This document shows, one piece after another, positions 1-6,979 of a stretch of DNA of 22,542 nucleotides. The stretch lies in the NCBI GenBank assembly GCA_022839105.1, contig JALHDH010000050.1, positions 1-22,542 on the forward strand, given 5' to 3'. Each line of letters opens with the position of its first letter. Position 1 is the stretch's first letter. The notes beneath the pieces are model-generated. The model did not search any database and was not told the origin of the DNA. It was given only the letters and a program-made list of their open reading frames with translations. This DNA comes from a bacterium (GTDB lineage Bacteria; Vulcanimicrobiota; Xenobia; Xenobiales; Xenobiaceae). The position numbers were made by a program, and so were the translations under genes.

Positions 1-893
1 TCCAGGCCGCCCAGCAGGGGGCGCACCCGCCGGGCTCCTCGGTTCTTGAGTCGGAGCGCCACACGGGCGCTCGTGGCTTCGTCGGGTCAAGTACAGTAGA
101 CGACCAGTTCACGCTCCAGGTCAAGCTCGGAGAACCTGGCCTCCAGTTCCTCGGCGGGAAGCACCAGGGCTCCGGGCAGGATCCGGTGATCGGAGTCCAC
201 CTCGAGCCTGTGCCGCACGTCCACCACCTGCACCGGGTCTCCGGCCTGGATCCGGTCGTGCAGTTCTTCGGGCGTGATCCGGTCGACCCGCAATTCCCGC
301 ATGAACTGCTGGCGCCGCCAGGCCTTGAAGCTCAGGTACAGGGCCAGGGCTCCCCCCAACAACACAAACCCTCCGGTCCCCATCCCTGACAGCCACTCGC
401 TCAGAAGGTCCAGGCGGTGACCGAAGAGGAGGCCCAGGGCACCCAAGGACAGGATCCACGACAACGTGCCCACGGTGTCGAACAGCAGGAAGCGCCCCAG
501 AGGCATCCCCACGATTCCGGCCAGGGGCGGAGCGACCGTCGACAGACCGGGGACGAAGCGGGCCGCCAACAGGGCCCGTGGCCCCTGGCGGGAGAAGAGG
601 TTTTCGGTGCTGCGCACACAGGAGTCCGGTTCAATCGAAAGGCGGCACAGGAAACGCAGGACACGGGTCCCCTTGCGCCGGCCCAGTTCGTACCACAGCC
701 AGTCCGCCAGAAGGGTTGGCACCAGGGCCGCCAGCACCGCCGCGATCGGGTCCAGACGCCCCAGGCCGACCAGGGCGCCGGCAGCCAGCACCATGGGGCT
801 GCTGGGCAGAGGAAGGCCCAACTGATCCAGCAGGGTCACGAAGAAGAGCACCAGCACCCCGTGCTGCTCGAAGAACGTCAGGGCCTCAGCCAT
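1..893 (-). CDS. DedA-family membrane protein fused to rhodanese domain, partial; candidate selenoprotein (in-frame TGA at 87-89)
   Basis: Residues 1-200 are a DedA/SNARE-associated membrane domain with hydrophobic segments near 12-30, 32-68, 108-130, 135-158 and 172-190. It carries the 'EPDSCVR.TE' and 'ARFVPGLSTVAPPLAG' blocks typical of DedA-rhodanese fusions. From about 205 a rhodanese (sulfurtransferase) domain follows: 'ITPEEL', 'VVDVR' (224-228) and 'VVYCT' with the catalytic-type Cys267. An in-frame TGA (87-89) is codon 269. The frame then continues as PDEATSARVAL...RPLLGGL to the window edge, which is ordinary rhodanese sequence. Relatives, as I recall them, read YC-T/A-C-P-N-E-A, so TGA sits where the second Cys belongs. 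I therefore annotate one gene reading through TGA as selenocysteine, with its 3' end outside the window. If TGA terminates, the product is 268 aa and lacks half the domain. Start ATG at 893 has a GGAGGTGG Shine-Dalgarno at 905-912. The likely role is membrane-linked sulfur transfer; the substrate is unknown. Confidence 0.85.
54..72 (-). promoter_or_regulatory. Candidate bacterial SECIS hairpin
   Basis: On the minus strand, GAGCGCC (72-66) and GGCGCTC (60-54) form a perfect 7-bp stem around the five-base loop CGTGT. The stem begins 14 bases after the TGA, and 21 bases separate the TGA from the loop. The second loop base is G, followed by U. Known bacterial SECIS elements are coding-region hairpins just downstream of UGA with a G in the first two loop positions, so the geometry fits. 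No SelB-binding data are available. Confidence 0.62.
87..89 (-). other. In-frame TGA, candidate selenocysteine codon (Sec269)
   Basis: The codon lies in the motif Y-C-T-TGA-P-D-E-A-T-S-A of the rhodanese active-site loop, giving a C-x-U pair. The next base is C, a context common at bacterial Sec codons. The reading frame stays open, with conserved-looking residues, for 28 further codons to the window edge. Decay or a sequencing error remains possible. Confidence 0.7.
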
Positions 894-951
894 GGGTCAT
901 GATTCCACCTCCGAGCAGCCGGGATCCTGCCGCGCCGGAGCCGCGCCGGCT

Positions 952-1308
952 TCAGGGCGGATCCTGTTCGGCGGAACGGACGAAGGCTTCGATTCGGTGG
1001 ACGGGGTTGAGCGAGCCGGCGCGGGCCTCGAAGGGGATCTCCTCTCCGGGGGCGATCGAGTGGAACCAGGTCCCTCCGTGGGCCACCGGGTAGTTGTCCT
1101 GGTCGTAGGCGGTGAAGCCGATGTGGATGTCCCAGACCACCCGTGGAGCCTGGCTGACCAGTCGACCGGAGACCACGACGTCGTTGGATTTCTGCTCGAA
1201 GCGGATTCCGGTCAGGGCCAGCCAGGCCCTGGGGTCGGGAGATTGAGCCGGCACCGATCCGGCCAGGACCAGGAGGAGGGCAGCCAGCAGGAGGAGTCGA
1301 TGGCGCAC
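952..1308 (-). CDS. Small exported protein, FxLYD-like beta domain
   Basis: This 118-aa product is of unknown function. The frame is open further upstream, but GTG at 1308 is the best start: it gives a textbook signal peptide (MRHRLLLLAALLLVLAGS, cleavage probably after VPA at about residue 21) and a GGGAG Shine-Dalgarno just upstream. The mature part (about 96 aa) reads as one beta-sandwich: 'VVVSGRLVSQ', 'VVWDIHIGFTAYDQD', 'IAPGEEIPFEA', 'HRIEAFVRS'. That spacing resembles FxLYD-type domains of secreted proteins, but the match is loose. It lies 58 bases upstream of the DedA-rhodanese gene on the same strand, so co-transcription is likely. A shortened second copy lies at 2764-2877. Confidence 0.75.
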   Translation of the reverse strand: MRHRLLLLAALLLVLAGSVPAQSPDPRAWLALTGIRFEQKSNDVVVSGRLVSQAPRVVWDIHIGFTAYDQDNYPVAHGGTWFHSIAPGEEIPFEARAGSLNPVHRIEAFVRSAEQDPP

Positions 1309-1329
1309 GTGGGGCTCCCGGGAAATGGA
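1302..1329. repeat. Direct repeat copy A (leader and start of small exported gene)
   Basis: These 28 bases are identical to 2871-2898. They cover the GTG start, the ribosome-binding region and the leader of the minus-strand gene 952-1308. Weaker similarity continues outward to about 1356. With copy B this shows that the gene and its upstream region were duplicated in the same orientation around the 1639-2709 gene. Confidence 0.85.
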
Positions 1330-1638
1330 CTGAGGAAGAGGATTCCGCCCGGAGGGGGGCATCCCTTTCGGGCCGGCTGGGGTTCACCCAGCCGACTCGC
1401 CCGGGTCCTGCCAGGGGGCGGAGGCCACCGGGCCTGTTCGCTTCGAATCGGATGCTTCGGCGCCGGCTCGACCTTGAGCGTCGCCGCTCGAGTGCCTCGG
1501 TCGGCCGTCAACGACAGGTTGAACGAATCGCGGAGCCGGGGTCCATAGGAGAGACCGAAGCCTCGTTGAAGGACCCCTGCGGTTCAGGTTTCCCGGCCTG
1601 GACGGCCCTGTGTCGCATTCAATCGCGGAGGTGGATCC
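1309..1638. other. Divergent intergenic region (330 bases)
   Basis: This region separates the minus-strand small exported gene from the plus-strand gene at 1639, so promoters for both should lie here. I see no convincing -35/-10 pair. A weak plus-strand candidate is TTGAAC (1519-1524) with TCCATA 17 bases further on. The dyad CTTGAGCG-tcgc-CGCTCGAG (1473-1492, one G-T pair) could form a hairpin or serve as an operator. No open frame here looks like a gene. Confidence 0.4.
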
Positions 1639-2709
1639 ATGGCGTCGCGTCGCTTCCTGCTCCTCACCCTGGTCCTGGCAGCCCTGCTGGCGACCCCTCT
1701 GCTGGCCCAGGTCTCCTGGCCGGGCAACTTCAAGAAGGCCTGGGTCTGCGGCCGGGTCACCGCCTCAGGAAAGCCGGTGGCCGGGGTCCGCGTGATGGCC
1801 TTCGGAGACGCAGGGATGGCCATGACCCACAGCGCGGCCAACGGCAACTACTCGCTGGGCGTGGGCGCAGGGAAGTGGACCGTGACCGCCACGCACAAAG
1901 GCTTCCGCCTGCAGGCTCCGGCCGAGGTGACCCTGAGGGCCGACGAGGCCAACGAGTCGACCGACCTCAAACTGCTCCCTTCCAACTGCATGATCCAGGG
2001 CCGCGTGGTCGACGAGCAGGGGCGTCCGCTGTCCCACTCCGCCGTGATGGCCGCCCCCTTCATGGACCTGGAGGGCGAGGAGGATCCGGACGACTCCCAG
2101 ATGCGGATGCCGGTCCAGGGGGTTGCCGATGACCAGGGCCGCTTCACCCTGACCCTGGACAAGGGAACCTGGCTGGTCTCGGCCAGCCGACCGGATTACG
2201 AAATGTCCCCCAAGAATCCGCCCATCCGCATCCCCGGGATGCCGGACGGAATGGAGATGAACCTCCCGGGTCTGGTGGTCCGGGCCAGCGAGTCCGGGCC
2301 GGGGCCCGAATGCGTGGTGGTCCTCAGGCCGGCGGCCTCGCAGGCACACGGCCGGACCGGAACCGGGACCGGCTCGGACCAGAAGATCCTGCCCCAACCT
2401 TTGGTGCTGGCCGGCCGGGCCTGCCTGAGCCCCGGCAACGTCCTGCACTGGACCAGGAGCCAGGATCGCGATTCCCTGGCCGGTTGCGTGGTGAAGCGTT
2501 CGACCACGCCCTTCGATGGCCGGGCCCCGGTGGTCGAGCTCAACCTGGGCGAAAACCCGATGGGCGTCCTGCAGGACGGGAAGGCCTCGGTCTTCTCCCT
2601 GACCGACGTCACGGCCACTCCCGGCACCACCTACTGGTACGCCGTCCAGGAGGTCGGCAGCGCGGGCGCCGGCCCGCTCTCCAAGCCGGTTTCATTGACC
2701 ACCCGCTGA
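1639..2709 (+). CDS. Exported protein with carboxypeptidase-regulatory-like (CnaB-type) domains and C-terminal FnIII-like domain
   Basis: This 356-aa product begins with a clear signal peptide (about 1-23, ending LLATPLLAQ), preceded by AGGTGG five bases before the ATG. Two CarboxypepD_reg/CnaB-like beta sandwiches follow. The first, near 36-113, has 'VCGRVTASGKPVAGVRVMAF...NGNYSLGVGAGKWTVTATHKGF'. The second, near 117-230, has 'IQGRVVDEQGRPL...DDQGRFTLTLDKGTWLVSASRPDY'. Residues about 255-355 end in 'VTATPGTTYWYAVQEVGSAGAGPLSKPVSL', typical of a fibronectin-III-like domain. These folds usually act as structural or adhesive modules of surface or secreted proteins; no catalytic residues are visible. 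Between them, residues 236-250 are Gly/Thr-rich and probably a linker. Its relation to the flanking small exported gene and its relic is unknown. Confidence 0.82.
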   Translation: MASRRFLLLTLVLAALLATPLLAQVSWPGNFKKAWVCGRVTASGKPVAGVRVMAFGDAGMAMTHSAANGNYSLGVGAGKWTVTATHKGFRLQAPAEVTLRADEANESTDLKLLPSNCMIQGRVVDEQGRPLSHSAVMAAPFMDLEGEEDPDDSQMRMPVQGVADDQGRFTLTLDKGTWLVSASRPDYEMSPKNPPIRIPGMPDGMEMNLPGLVVRASESGPGPECVVVLRPAASQAHGRTGTGTGSDQKILPQPLVLAGRACLSPGNVLHWTRSQDRDSLAGCVVKRSTTPFDGRAPVVELNLGENPMGVLQDGKASVFSLTDVTATPGTTYWYAVQEVGSAGAGPLSKPVSLTTR

Positions 2710-2763
2710 GACGGAGGCCTCCAGAAGAACGCGGGAGCTGGGCTTTTTAGCGACCCGGCGCCT

Positions 2764-2877
2764 TCAGGATGGATCCTGTTCGGCGGAACGGATGAAGACC
2801 TCGACCCGGCGGATGGGATGGAGCGAGCTGGCGCGGGCCAGCGCCAGGGCGGCTGGCAGGAGGACTCGACGGCGCAC
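2764..2877 (-). pseudogene. Internally deleted copy of the small exported gene 952-1308
   Basis: The frame from GTG (2877) to TGA (2764) encodes 37 aa. It begins MRRRVLLPAALALA, matching the start of the 118-aa paralogue, and jumps directly to RASSLHPIRRVEVFIRSAEQ, matching its last residues (15 of the final 23 identical). Eighty-one codons are missing without loss of frame. The leader and ribosome-binding region are also conserved. What remains is half a signal peptide plus the last beta strands, so a folded product is unlikely. A retained short exported peptide cannot be excluded, because the frame is intact. Confidence 0.8.
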
Positions 2878-2898
2878 GTGGGGCTCCCGGGAAATGGA
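2871..2898. repeat. Direct repeat copy B (leader of the deleted paralogue)
   Basis: These 28 bases are identical to 1302-1329, in the same orientation and about 1.57 kb away. Lower similarity continues to about 2925, including a CGGAA block and the 13-base spacing between it and the identical stretch. Confidence 0.85.
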
Positions 2899-3269
2899 GG
2901 CCTGGAGATTTTTCCGCTCGGAGGACCCGTCCCCTCCTTCCGCCCGTGCCTCGAATCTTCAGGGCGAAAGCGCCTCCAGGCCGATTCGGCAGGACCTGGA
3001 ATCCGGAATCCATTCCTGGAAGATTGCGAAACCTCCTGAAGGCCGGCGCTGCCCGGGAGTCCGGGAACTCCTGCCGCACGCCGAGGCCGCGAATTCGGAA
3101 GACAGAAGGCAAGCAAACCGATTCGGCGAAGGAGGTTCCGCCTCCAGGATGGCCGGGTGACAACACCTGTCACCCCGGACCCTCAAGATGGAGTCGTGAT
3201 CCTGGCGATCGGCCGGCCCGCCTTCGGGGCCCGGAGGACGCTGCAGCGGGGAGGACCTCGGCAAACCGC
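2878..3269. other. Intergenic region upstream of the ten-gene operon
   Basis: These 392 bases hold no gene I can support. The open frames crossing them are rich in Pro, Arg and Ser and resemble no protein. The region should contain the promoter of the operon starting at 3270, but I find no good sigma-70 or sigma-54 core elements. Visible structure includes GGAATCC-GGAATCC-ATTCC (2998-3016), GGAGG-ttccg-CCTCC (3131-3145) and the perfect inverted repeat at 3155-3175. Confidence 0.45.
3155..3175. promoter_or_regulatory. Perfect 8-bp inverted repeat, candidate operator
   Basis: GGGTGACA (3155-3162) and TGTCACCC (3168-3175) are exact reverse complements around ACACC. The symmetric arms and odd-length spacer look like a dimeric regulator site. 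It lies 94 bases before the first start codon of the ten-gene operon. No T-run follows on either strand, so it is not a typical intrinsic terminator. The regulator is unknown. Confidence 0.4.
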
Positions 3270-4454
3270 ATGAACCAGACTTCCGCCCCGAAATCGTCTG
3301 GAACCTGCGCGTCCTGCGGCGCTTCATGCTTTTCCCTGGCGAGATTCTGCCCGGCCTGCGGCCAGCCGCTCTCCCAGGGCGCGAGGCCCTCCCTCGAGCC
3401 CGGCCCGCTCCGTTCCATCGGCTCCTGGAGGCTGGCCCAGGCCCCTCGCTTCCCCCTGCAGGCCTGGGAGGATCACCTGGTGGTGGTCGGCATCCAGGGA
3501 GGGATCCAGGTCTTCGTCGAGGGGCAGACCGAGCCGGTCCTGGAGGATGAGGTCCGCCTGGAAGGGGACCTCTTCTCGCCCCCGCTCTTCCTGGAGGGGC
3601 TCCTGGTGGTTCCCGGCTCGACCGGTCTGCACGTCTACGATCTCGCTGCGCGCCTCTCGGGCCGTTCCTTCGAGCCCCCGCGCGTTCAGCACCTGGCCCT
3701 GGGCGGAAGCCTCGTCTCGGCCGTCGTCGGCGATGGCCGCCGCTGGCTGGCTGCGCCGGTCCAGGGCGCCAGGCAGGCCGAGGTCCGCGTGTGGGAATAC
3801 CGCCCCCGCCGAGGCCTGGTTTCCGTCCCCAACTTCCGGCCGGGAGGGGTGGGCCCGGGACAGGACCTGCACGTCTGGCTGGTGGGCGCCCACCTGTATG
3901 CGGGCGTTGAAGGGGGGCCGCTCAGCGGACTGGATCTGACCACGCGACGCACCCTGGACACCCTGCAGGTTCCCGGCAGGCTGAAGGCCTCTCCGGTGAT
4001 TCGGAGCGGTCCGGTTCCGCTGGTTCGATCCGGTGAGGAGGAGCTCTACCGATTGCCCCAGACCGCGGGGCACTCCCTGCAGCCGGTCTTCCACGCGTCG
4101 GGCCAGAGCCTGTGGACCTGGGCCGAGGAGGATTCGGCCTTCTGGGTGGTGGCCGGAGATCACCTGTATCGGGCGGGAACCCAGGGAGGCGGGCAGGCGC
4201 GGCTGGCCCTGAGGGATTCCGGGGCCTTGTGCCCGGCCCTGGTTCGGAACGGGGCCTTCGTCCTGGACCGGGGCGGCTGGCTGACGGCCGTGCGCTTCCA
4301 GGAAGGTCAACTCCAGCACGACGGCCAGCAGAGGCTCTTCGAGGGGACCCTGGCCCACAGCGCGGCTCCCGAGGCGCTGGGCCGGACCCTCTATGTCGTT
4401 GATCCTGAAGGCAGCCTGTGTGCCTGGCAAGCCTCGGAGGGTGAGGTCGGATGA
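3270..4454 (+). CDS. Zinc-ribbon protein with PQQ/WD-like beta-propeller
   Basis: The product is 394 aa if ATG 3270 is used. The frame is open upstream, but no protein-like sequence precedes this ATG. The Shine-Dalgarno is distant (GGGGAGG at 3248-3254). Residues 13-30 form a zinc ribbon: C13-x2-C16 and C27-x2-C30. The rest is a repeated beta pattern like PQQ/quinoprotein propellers, for example 'LVVVGIQGGIQVF', 'LLVVPGSTGLHVYDL' and, near the end, 'TLYVVDPEGSLCAW'. There is no signal peptide or membrane helix, so it should be cytoplasmic, probably a protein-interaction scaffold; no enzymatic residues are visible. It is the first gene of the operon and overlaps the VWA gene by four bases (ATGA). 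An analogous but different zinc ribbon begins the Hsp70-like protein of the same operon. Confidence 0.75.
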   Translation: MNQTSAPKSSGTCASCGASCFSLARFCPACGQPLSQGARPSLEPGPLRSIGSWRLAQAPRFPLQAWEDHLVVVGIQGGIQVFVEGQTEPVLEDEVRLEGDLFSPPLFLEGLLVVPGSTGLHVYDLAARLSGRSFEPPRVQHLALGGSLVSAVVGDGRRWLAAPVQGARQAEVRVWEYRPRRGLVSVPNFRPGGVGPGQDLHVWLVGAHLYAGVEGGPLSGLDLTTRRTLDTLQVPGRLKASPVIRSGPVPLVRSGEEELYRLPQTAGHSLQPVFHASGQSLWTWAEEDSAFWVVAGDHLYRAGTQGGGQARLALRDSGALCPALVRNGAFVLDRGGWLTAVRFQEGQLQHDGQQRLFEGTLAHSAAPEALGRTLYVVDPEGSLCAWQASEGEVG

Positions 4455-6148
4455 GAAGGTTCTTGTGGATTCTGCTGGTGGGGGTGGGCCTTTTCGGCGG
4501 CCAGGCCTGGGCCCAGTCGCCGCCTCCGGCTCCGCCGGCCTCCGTAGAGCATGTCCTGATGATGGACGTCTCGGGAAGCATGGGGAAGGGCGGCTACGGG
4601 GACCGGACCCGCTTCGCGGAGGAGACTCGAGGCCTGCTCGAGAGGCTCCTGGCCCCGGACGGCACCCTCTTGCGTGGCCAGGATCCCCTGGTGCTGTTCC
4701 CGTTTGCGGATCCGCAGACGGAACTCGCCGAAGATCGCAAGCCCGTGGAAGGCTTGGATCTGGGCGGCTTGAGACCGGCCCTGGAGGGTCTTTCAGGCCC
4801 GGGCGGGGGAGCCACCGATCTGCGGGCCGCCTTGGAGCGGGCTTTGGCCCGACCTCGCCGGACCCCGGCCACCGTGTTCTGGATCCTGACCGACAACGAG
4901 AACAACTTCCAGGGGCAGCGCTCGGACGAGCCCTTCTATCTGCTCCTGCGCGATGCGCCCGAACTGCGCAACGTGTACTTCGTGCCCCTGGCGGCCCCCC
5001 GCAGCGCCTCCGGGTCGGCTGGAGCGGGTGAGAAGGCCGGGGCCCTGGTCCTCTACCTGGCCGTTGCCAGCAACCGGGCCGATGCGCGCTGGCTTGACCC
5101 CTTCGTGAAGCAGGTCGAGAAGCGCCTGGGTTCGACCCTGGGATTCTCCGTTCAGGCCATCCTGTTCCGCCCGCTCTACGTTCGGGAGGACCAGCCGCTT
5201 CTGGACGTGGGGCGCAAGGTCTTCTCGGACCCCGGCAGGGGGCTCCCCCCCGATCAGTGGCCCGTCGCCGCCCGGGATGCCTCGCGCTATACGCTCGTCC
5301 TGCGACCTCAATCGGGTGGAGACTCCTTTCAGGGGCGGCTTCGGCTGACCTTCCTGAACCGTCTGGACGGCTGGCGCATCGAGAACGCCCGTCTCGAGGA
5401 ACCTTCGGTGCGAGAGTTGGGCCCGCCGCTGCGGACCCGGGCGGCGTTCGACAGGCGCTCCCTCTCGGTCGAACCCCGCCAGGAGAGCACCGACAGCTAC
5501 ATCCTGACCTTCCACGTGCCCCGGGCGGGTCGGCGCGCGGCCCCGGACTTCAATGCCGAGGTGGAGATGCGCGCCACGGTCCGGATCGGCTCGGAGGGCA
5601 ACCTTCAGCCCGCCGTGGACCCCGAGACGCTCAGCCGCATGGCCCAGGTCAAGGAACTGACTCGCATCCTGGACCTGATGCTGCATCAGGGAGGCCCCGA
5701 AGCCTCGGATGTCCGGACCTTCACGGTGAAGATCCCCGTTCGCCTGGTGGGCGAGGGCGCCCTGGGCGGGTGGGGGACCTGGGCACTCCTTCTGGGGCTG
5801 GGCGGGCTGATCCTGGCCCTGGCGGTCTGGGTCGGGTGGGGGAAGGGCTATCGGCTCCTGGGCCCGGATGGCGAAGAGTCCCTCCGCCTGGGAGGCGTGT
5901 TCCGCAGCCACCGGCTCTTCTCTTCGAGAGGAGAGGAATTGGGTCGGCTGGTCTGCGGTCCGCGCGGCCCGCGGGTGGTTCCGGCGGAGGAGGTCCTGGT
6001 GGACGGGGAAGCCTCGGTCCAGGACCTGGAAGGCGCCCATGTCGAGTTCATCATGCAGCCCCGAGGGGGCGAAGCCTCCCGTTTCCGCCTGGAAGCGGGG
6101 AGCTCGGGCCTCTCGGAGGCGTCTCGGGAGGAGGGTCCTGCCCTGTGA
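4451..6148 (+). CDS. Exported, membrane-anchored von Willebrand factor A domain protein
   Basis: This is a 565-aa product. Signal peptide residues 1-22 end AWAQS. A VWA domain follows with an intact MIDAS metal site: D39-V-S-G-S43 (with M44), T122 in 'GGATDLRAAL' and D148 in 'WILTDNENN'. Residues 220-430 are a beta-rich region. A single transmembrane helix lies near 441-463 (WGTWALLLGLGGLILALAVW), followed by about 100 cytoplasmic residues of beta character. This gives a periplasmic metal-dependent adhesion/sensing head with an inner-membrane anchor and a cytoplasmic tail. VWA proteins commonly bind protein ligands through the metal; the ligand here is unknown. Its ATG overlaps the propeller gene's stop and its stop overlaps the next gene's GTG (GTGA, 6145-6148), implying coupled translation in equal amounts. 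Confidence 0.85.
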   Translation: MRRFLWILLVGVGLFGGQAWAQSPPPAPPASVEHVLMMDVSGSMGKGGYGDRTRFAEETRGLLERLLAPDGTLLRGQDPLVLFPFADPQTELAEDRKPVEGLDLGGLRPALEGLSGPGGGATDLRAALERALARPRRTPATVFWILTDNENNFQGQRSDEPFYLLLRDAPELRNVYFVPLAAPRSASGSAGAGEKAGALVLYLAVASNRADARWLDPFVKQVEKRLGSTLGFSVQAILFRPLYVREDQPLLDVGRKVFSDPGRGLPPDQWPVAARDASRYTLVLRPQSGGDSFQGRLRLTFLNRLDGWRIENARLEEPSVRELGPPLRTRAAFDRRSLSVEPRQESTDSYILTFHVPRAGRRAAPDFNAEVEMRATVRIGSEGNLQPAVDPETLSRMAQVKELTRILDLMLHQGGPEASDVRTFTVKIPVRLVGEGALGGWGTWALLLGLGGLILALAVWVGWGKGYRLLGPDGEESLRLGGVFRSHRLFSSRGEELGRLVCGPRGPRVVPAEEVLVDGEASVQDLEGAHVEFIMQPRGGEASRFRLEAGSSGLSEASREEGPAL

Positions 6149-6963
6149 GAAGAGGAGTCTGGTTCGCGATCCTGGTCCTGCTCTTCGCAAGCGTCCAGGC
6201 GGTCCGGGCCGTCCCGGAAGTCCCCGCGCCGATGGCGCCGGAACCGGCAGGTGAGTTCGGCCTGATCGAATACGACATCGATCTGCACGATTCCGAAGAG
6301 CGTCCCTATCCGCTCCTGCCCCCCGATACGGCGGATCTGCTGGTCCGACTGCCTGCCCAGGACGCTCTCGGCGAGCGTCTCGAGGTCCAGGCCGCCGACA
6401 TGGTCTTCCAGGTCGATGGCGAGGCGGAGCCCTTCGCCGTGACCGGTCCCCGGGTCCGGATCGCCCTGCCGGTCTTCCGGGATCCCGAGCTCAGGCTGCG
6501 CTACGAGCTCAGCTTCGCCTATCGCCAGGACCAGGACAGGCCCCACGCGGGCCTGGTCAATTCGCCCTTTGTCCTGGAGATCGGGACCCCTCATGAAGGA
6601 GAGACGCCTGCGAACCGCATCTCGCTCTACACCAACGAGAATCTGCCCACCACCGCCGAGAAGGTGACCATGGCCCTGCTGGTGGTCGTCGGCCTCCTGG
6701 GCGCCTGGTTCGCCGCCGGTCGGGTCCTCTTCCGGGGGCTGCTCTTCGGCAAGGAGCTGGAGATCTCCACGGCCCTGACGTTCTCGACCGTGGTTGCGGT
6801 GGTCCTGTGGCTCGTTCTGGGGACGCTCGCCACCTGGGCCTGGTTCAATCCCGGCGTGAACGATCCTCAGGTTCCATACTTCGGCTATGTCCTGGCCTTC
6901 GGGGTCTTCGGCCTGCTGACCCTGTTGGTGGGCCTGGCCGGCAAGGCCCTGGATGCGCGCTGA
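6145..6963 (+). CDS. Membrane protein with exported beta domain and three C-terminal helices
   Basis: The product is 272 aa from GTG 6145, which overlaps the VWA stop and has a GGAGGAGGG Shine-Dalgarno. An N-terminal signal or anchor (about 5-22) precedes an acidic beta-rich periplasmic stretch (30-170). Three hydrophobic helices follow near 173-195, 209-232 and 245-265. I do not recognise the family. The layout suggests a partner of the VWA protein: both expose a beta domain outside and are translationally coupled. The loop between the first and second helices is short and basic (GRVLFRGLLFGKELE), as expected for a cytoplasmic contact. Longer forms starting upstream are only readthrough of another frame of the VWA gene. 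Confidence 0.78.
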   Translation: MRRGVWFAILVLLFASVQAVRAVPEVPAPMAPEPAGEFGLIEYDIDLHDSEERPYPLLPPDTADLLVRLPAQDALGERLEVQAADMVFQVDGEAEPFAVTGPRVRIALPVFRDPELRLRYELSFAYRQDQDRPHAGLVNSPFVLEIGTPHEGETPANRISLYTNENLPTTAEKVTMALLVVVGLLGAWFAAGRVLFRGLLFGKELEISTALTFSTVVAVVLWLVLGTLATWAWFNPGVNDPQVPYFGYVLAFGVFGLLTLLVGLAGKALDAR

Positions 6964-6968
6964 GGCAC

Positions 6969-6974
6969 GGGAGG
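6969..6974 (+). promoter_or_regulatory. Shine-Dalgarno deciding the tubulin-like start
   Basis: GGGAGG lies five bases before ATG 6980. The upstream in-frame ATG at 6953 lies inside the previous gene and has no such site. This is one of only two junctions in the operon with a clear, separate ribosome-binding site. Confidence 0.7.
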
Positions 6975-6979
6975 TCAAC

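Noticed and set aside
87..893. Treating the DedA-rhodanese gene as ending at the TGA (268 aa)
   Set aside because: This would end the protein two residues after the catalytic-type Cys while intact rhodanese sequence follows in the same frame. Readthrough explains more of the sequence.
1519..1547. TTGAAC and TCCATA as a promoter for the gene at 1639
   Set aside because: Spacing is right, but the -10 matches the consensus at only two positions, which is expected by chance in this length of sequence.
2713..2748. GGAGGCCTCC plus a T5 run after the 1639-2709 gene, as an intrinsic terminator
   Set aside because: The only hairpin adjoining the T-run has about five pairs with a bulge, a long loop, and five unpaired bases before the Ts. 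This is too weak to call.
2792..3160. Open frames of 73-122 codons between the deleted paralogue and the operon
   Set aside because: They are Arg/Pro/Ser-rich, lack a good ribosome site, and overlap the conserved leader of the relic gene in the opposite orientation.
6953..6979. An upstream ATG for the tubulin-like gene
   Set aside because: It lies inside the preceding membrane-protein gene and lacks a ribosome site. ATG 6980 has GGGAGG at ideal spacing and starts directly before the conserved N-terminal strand.
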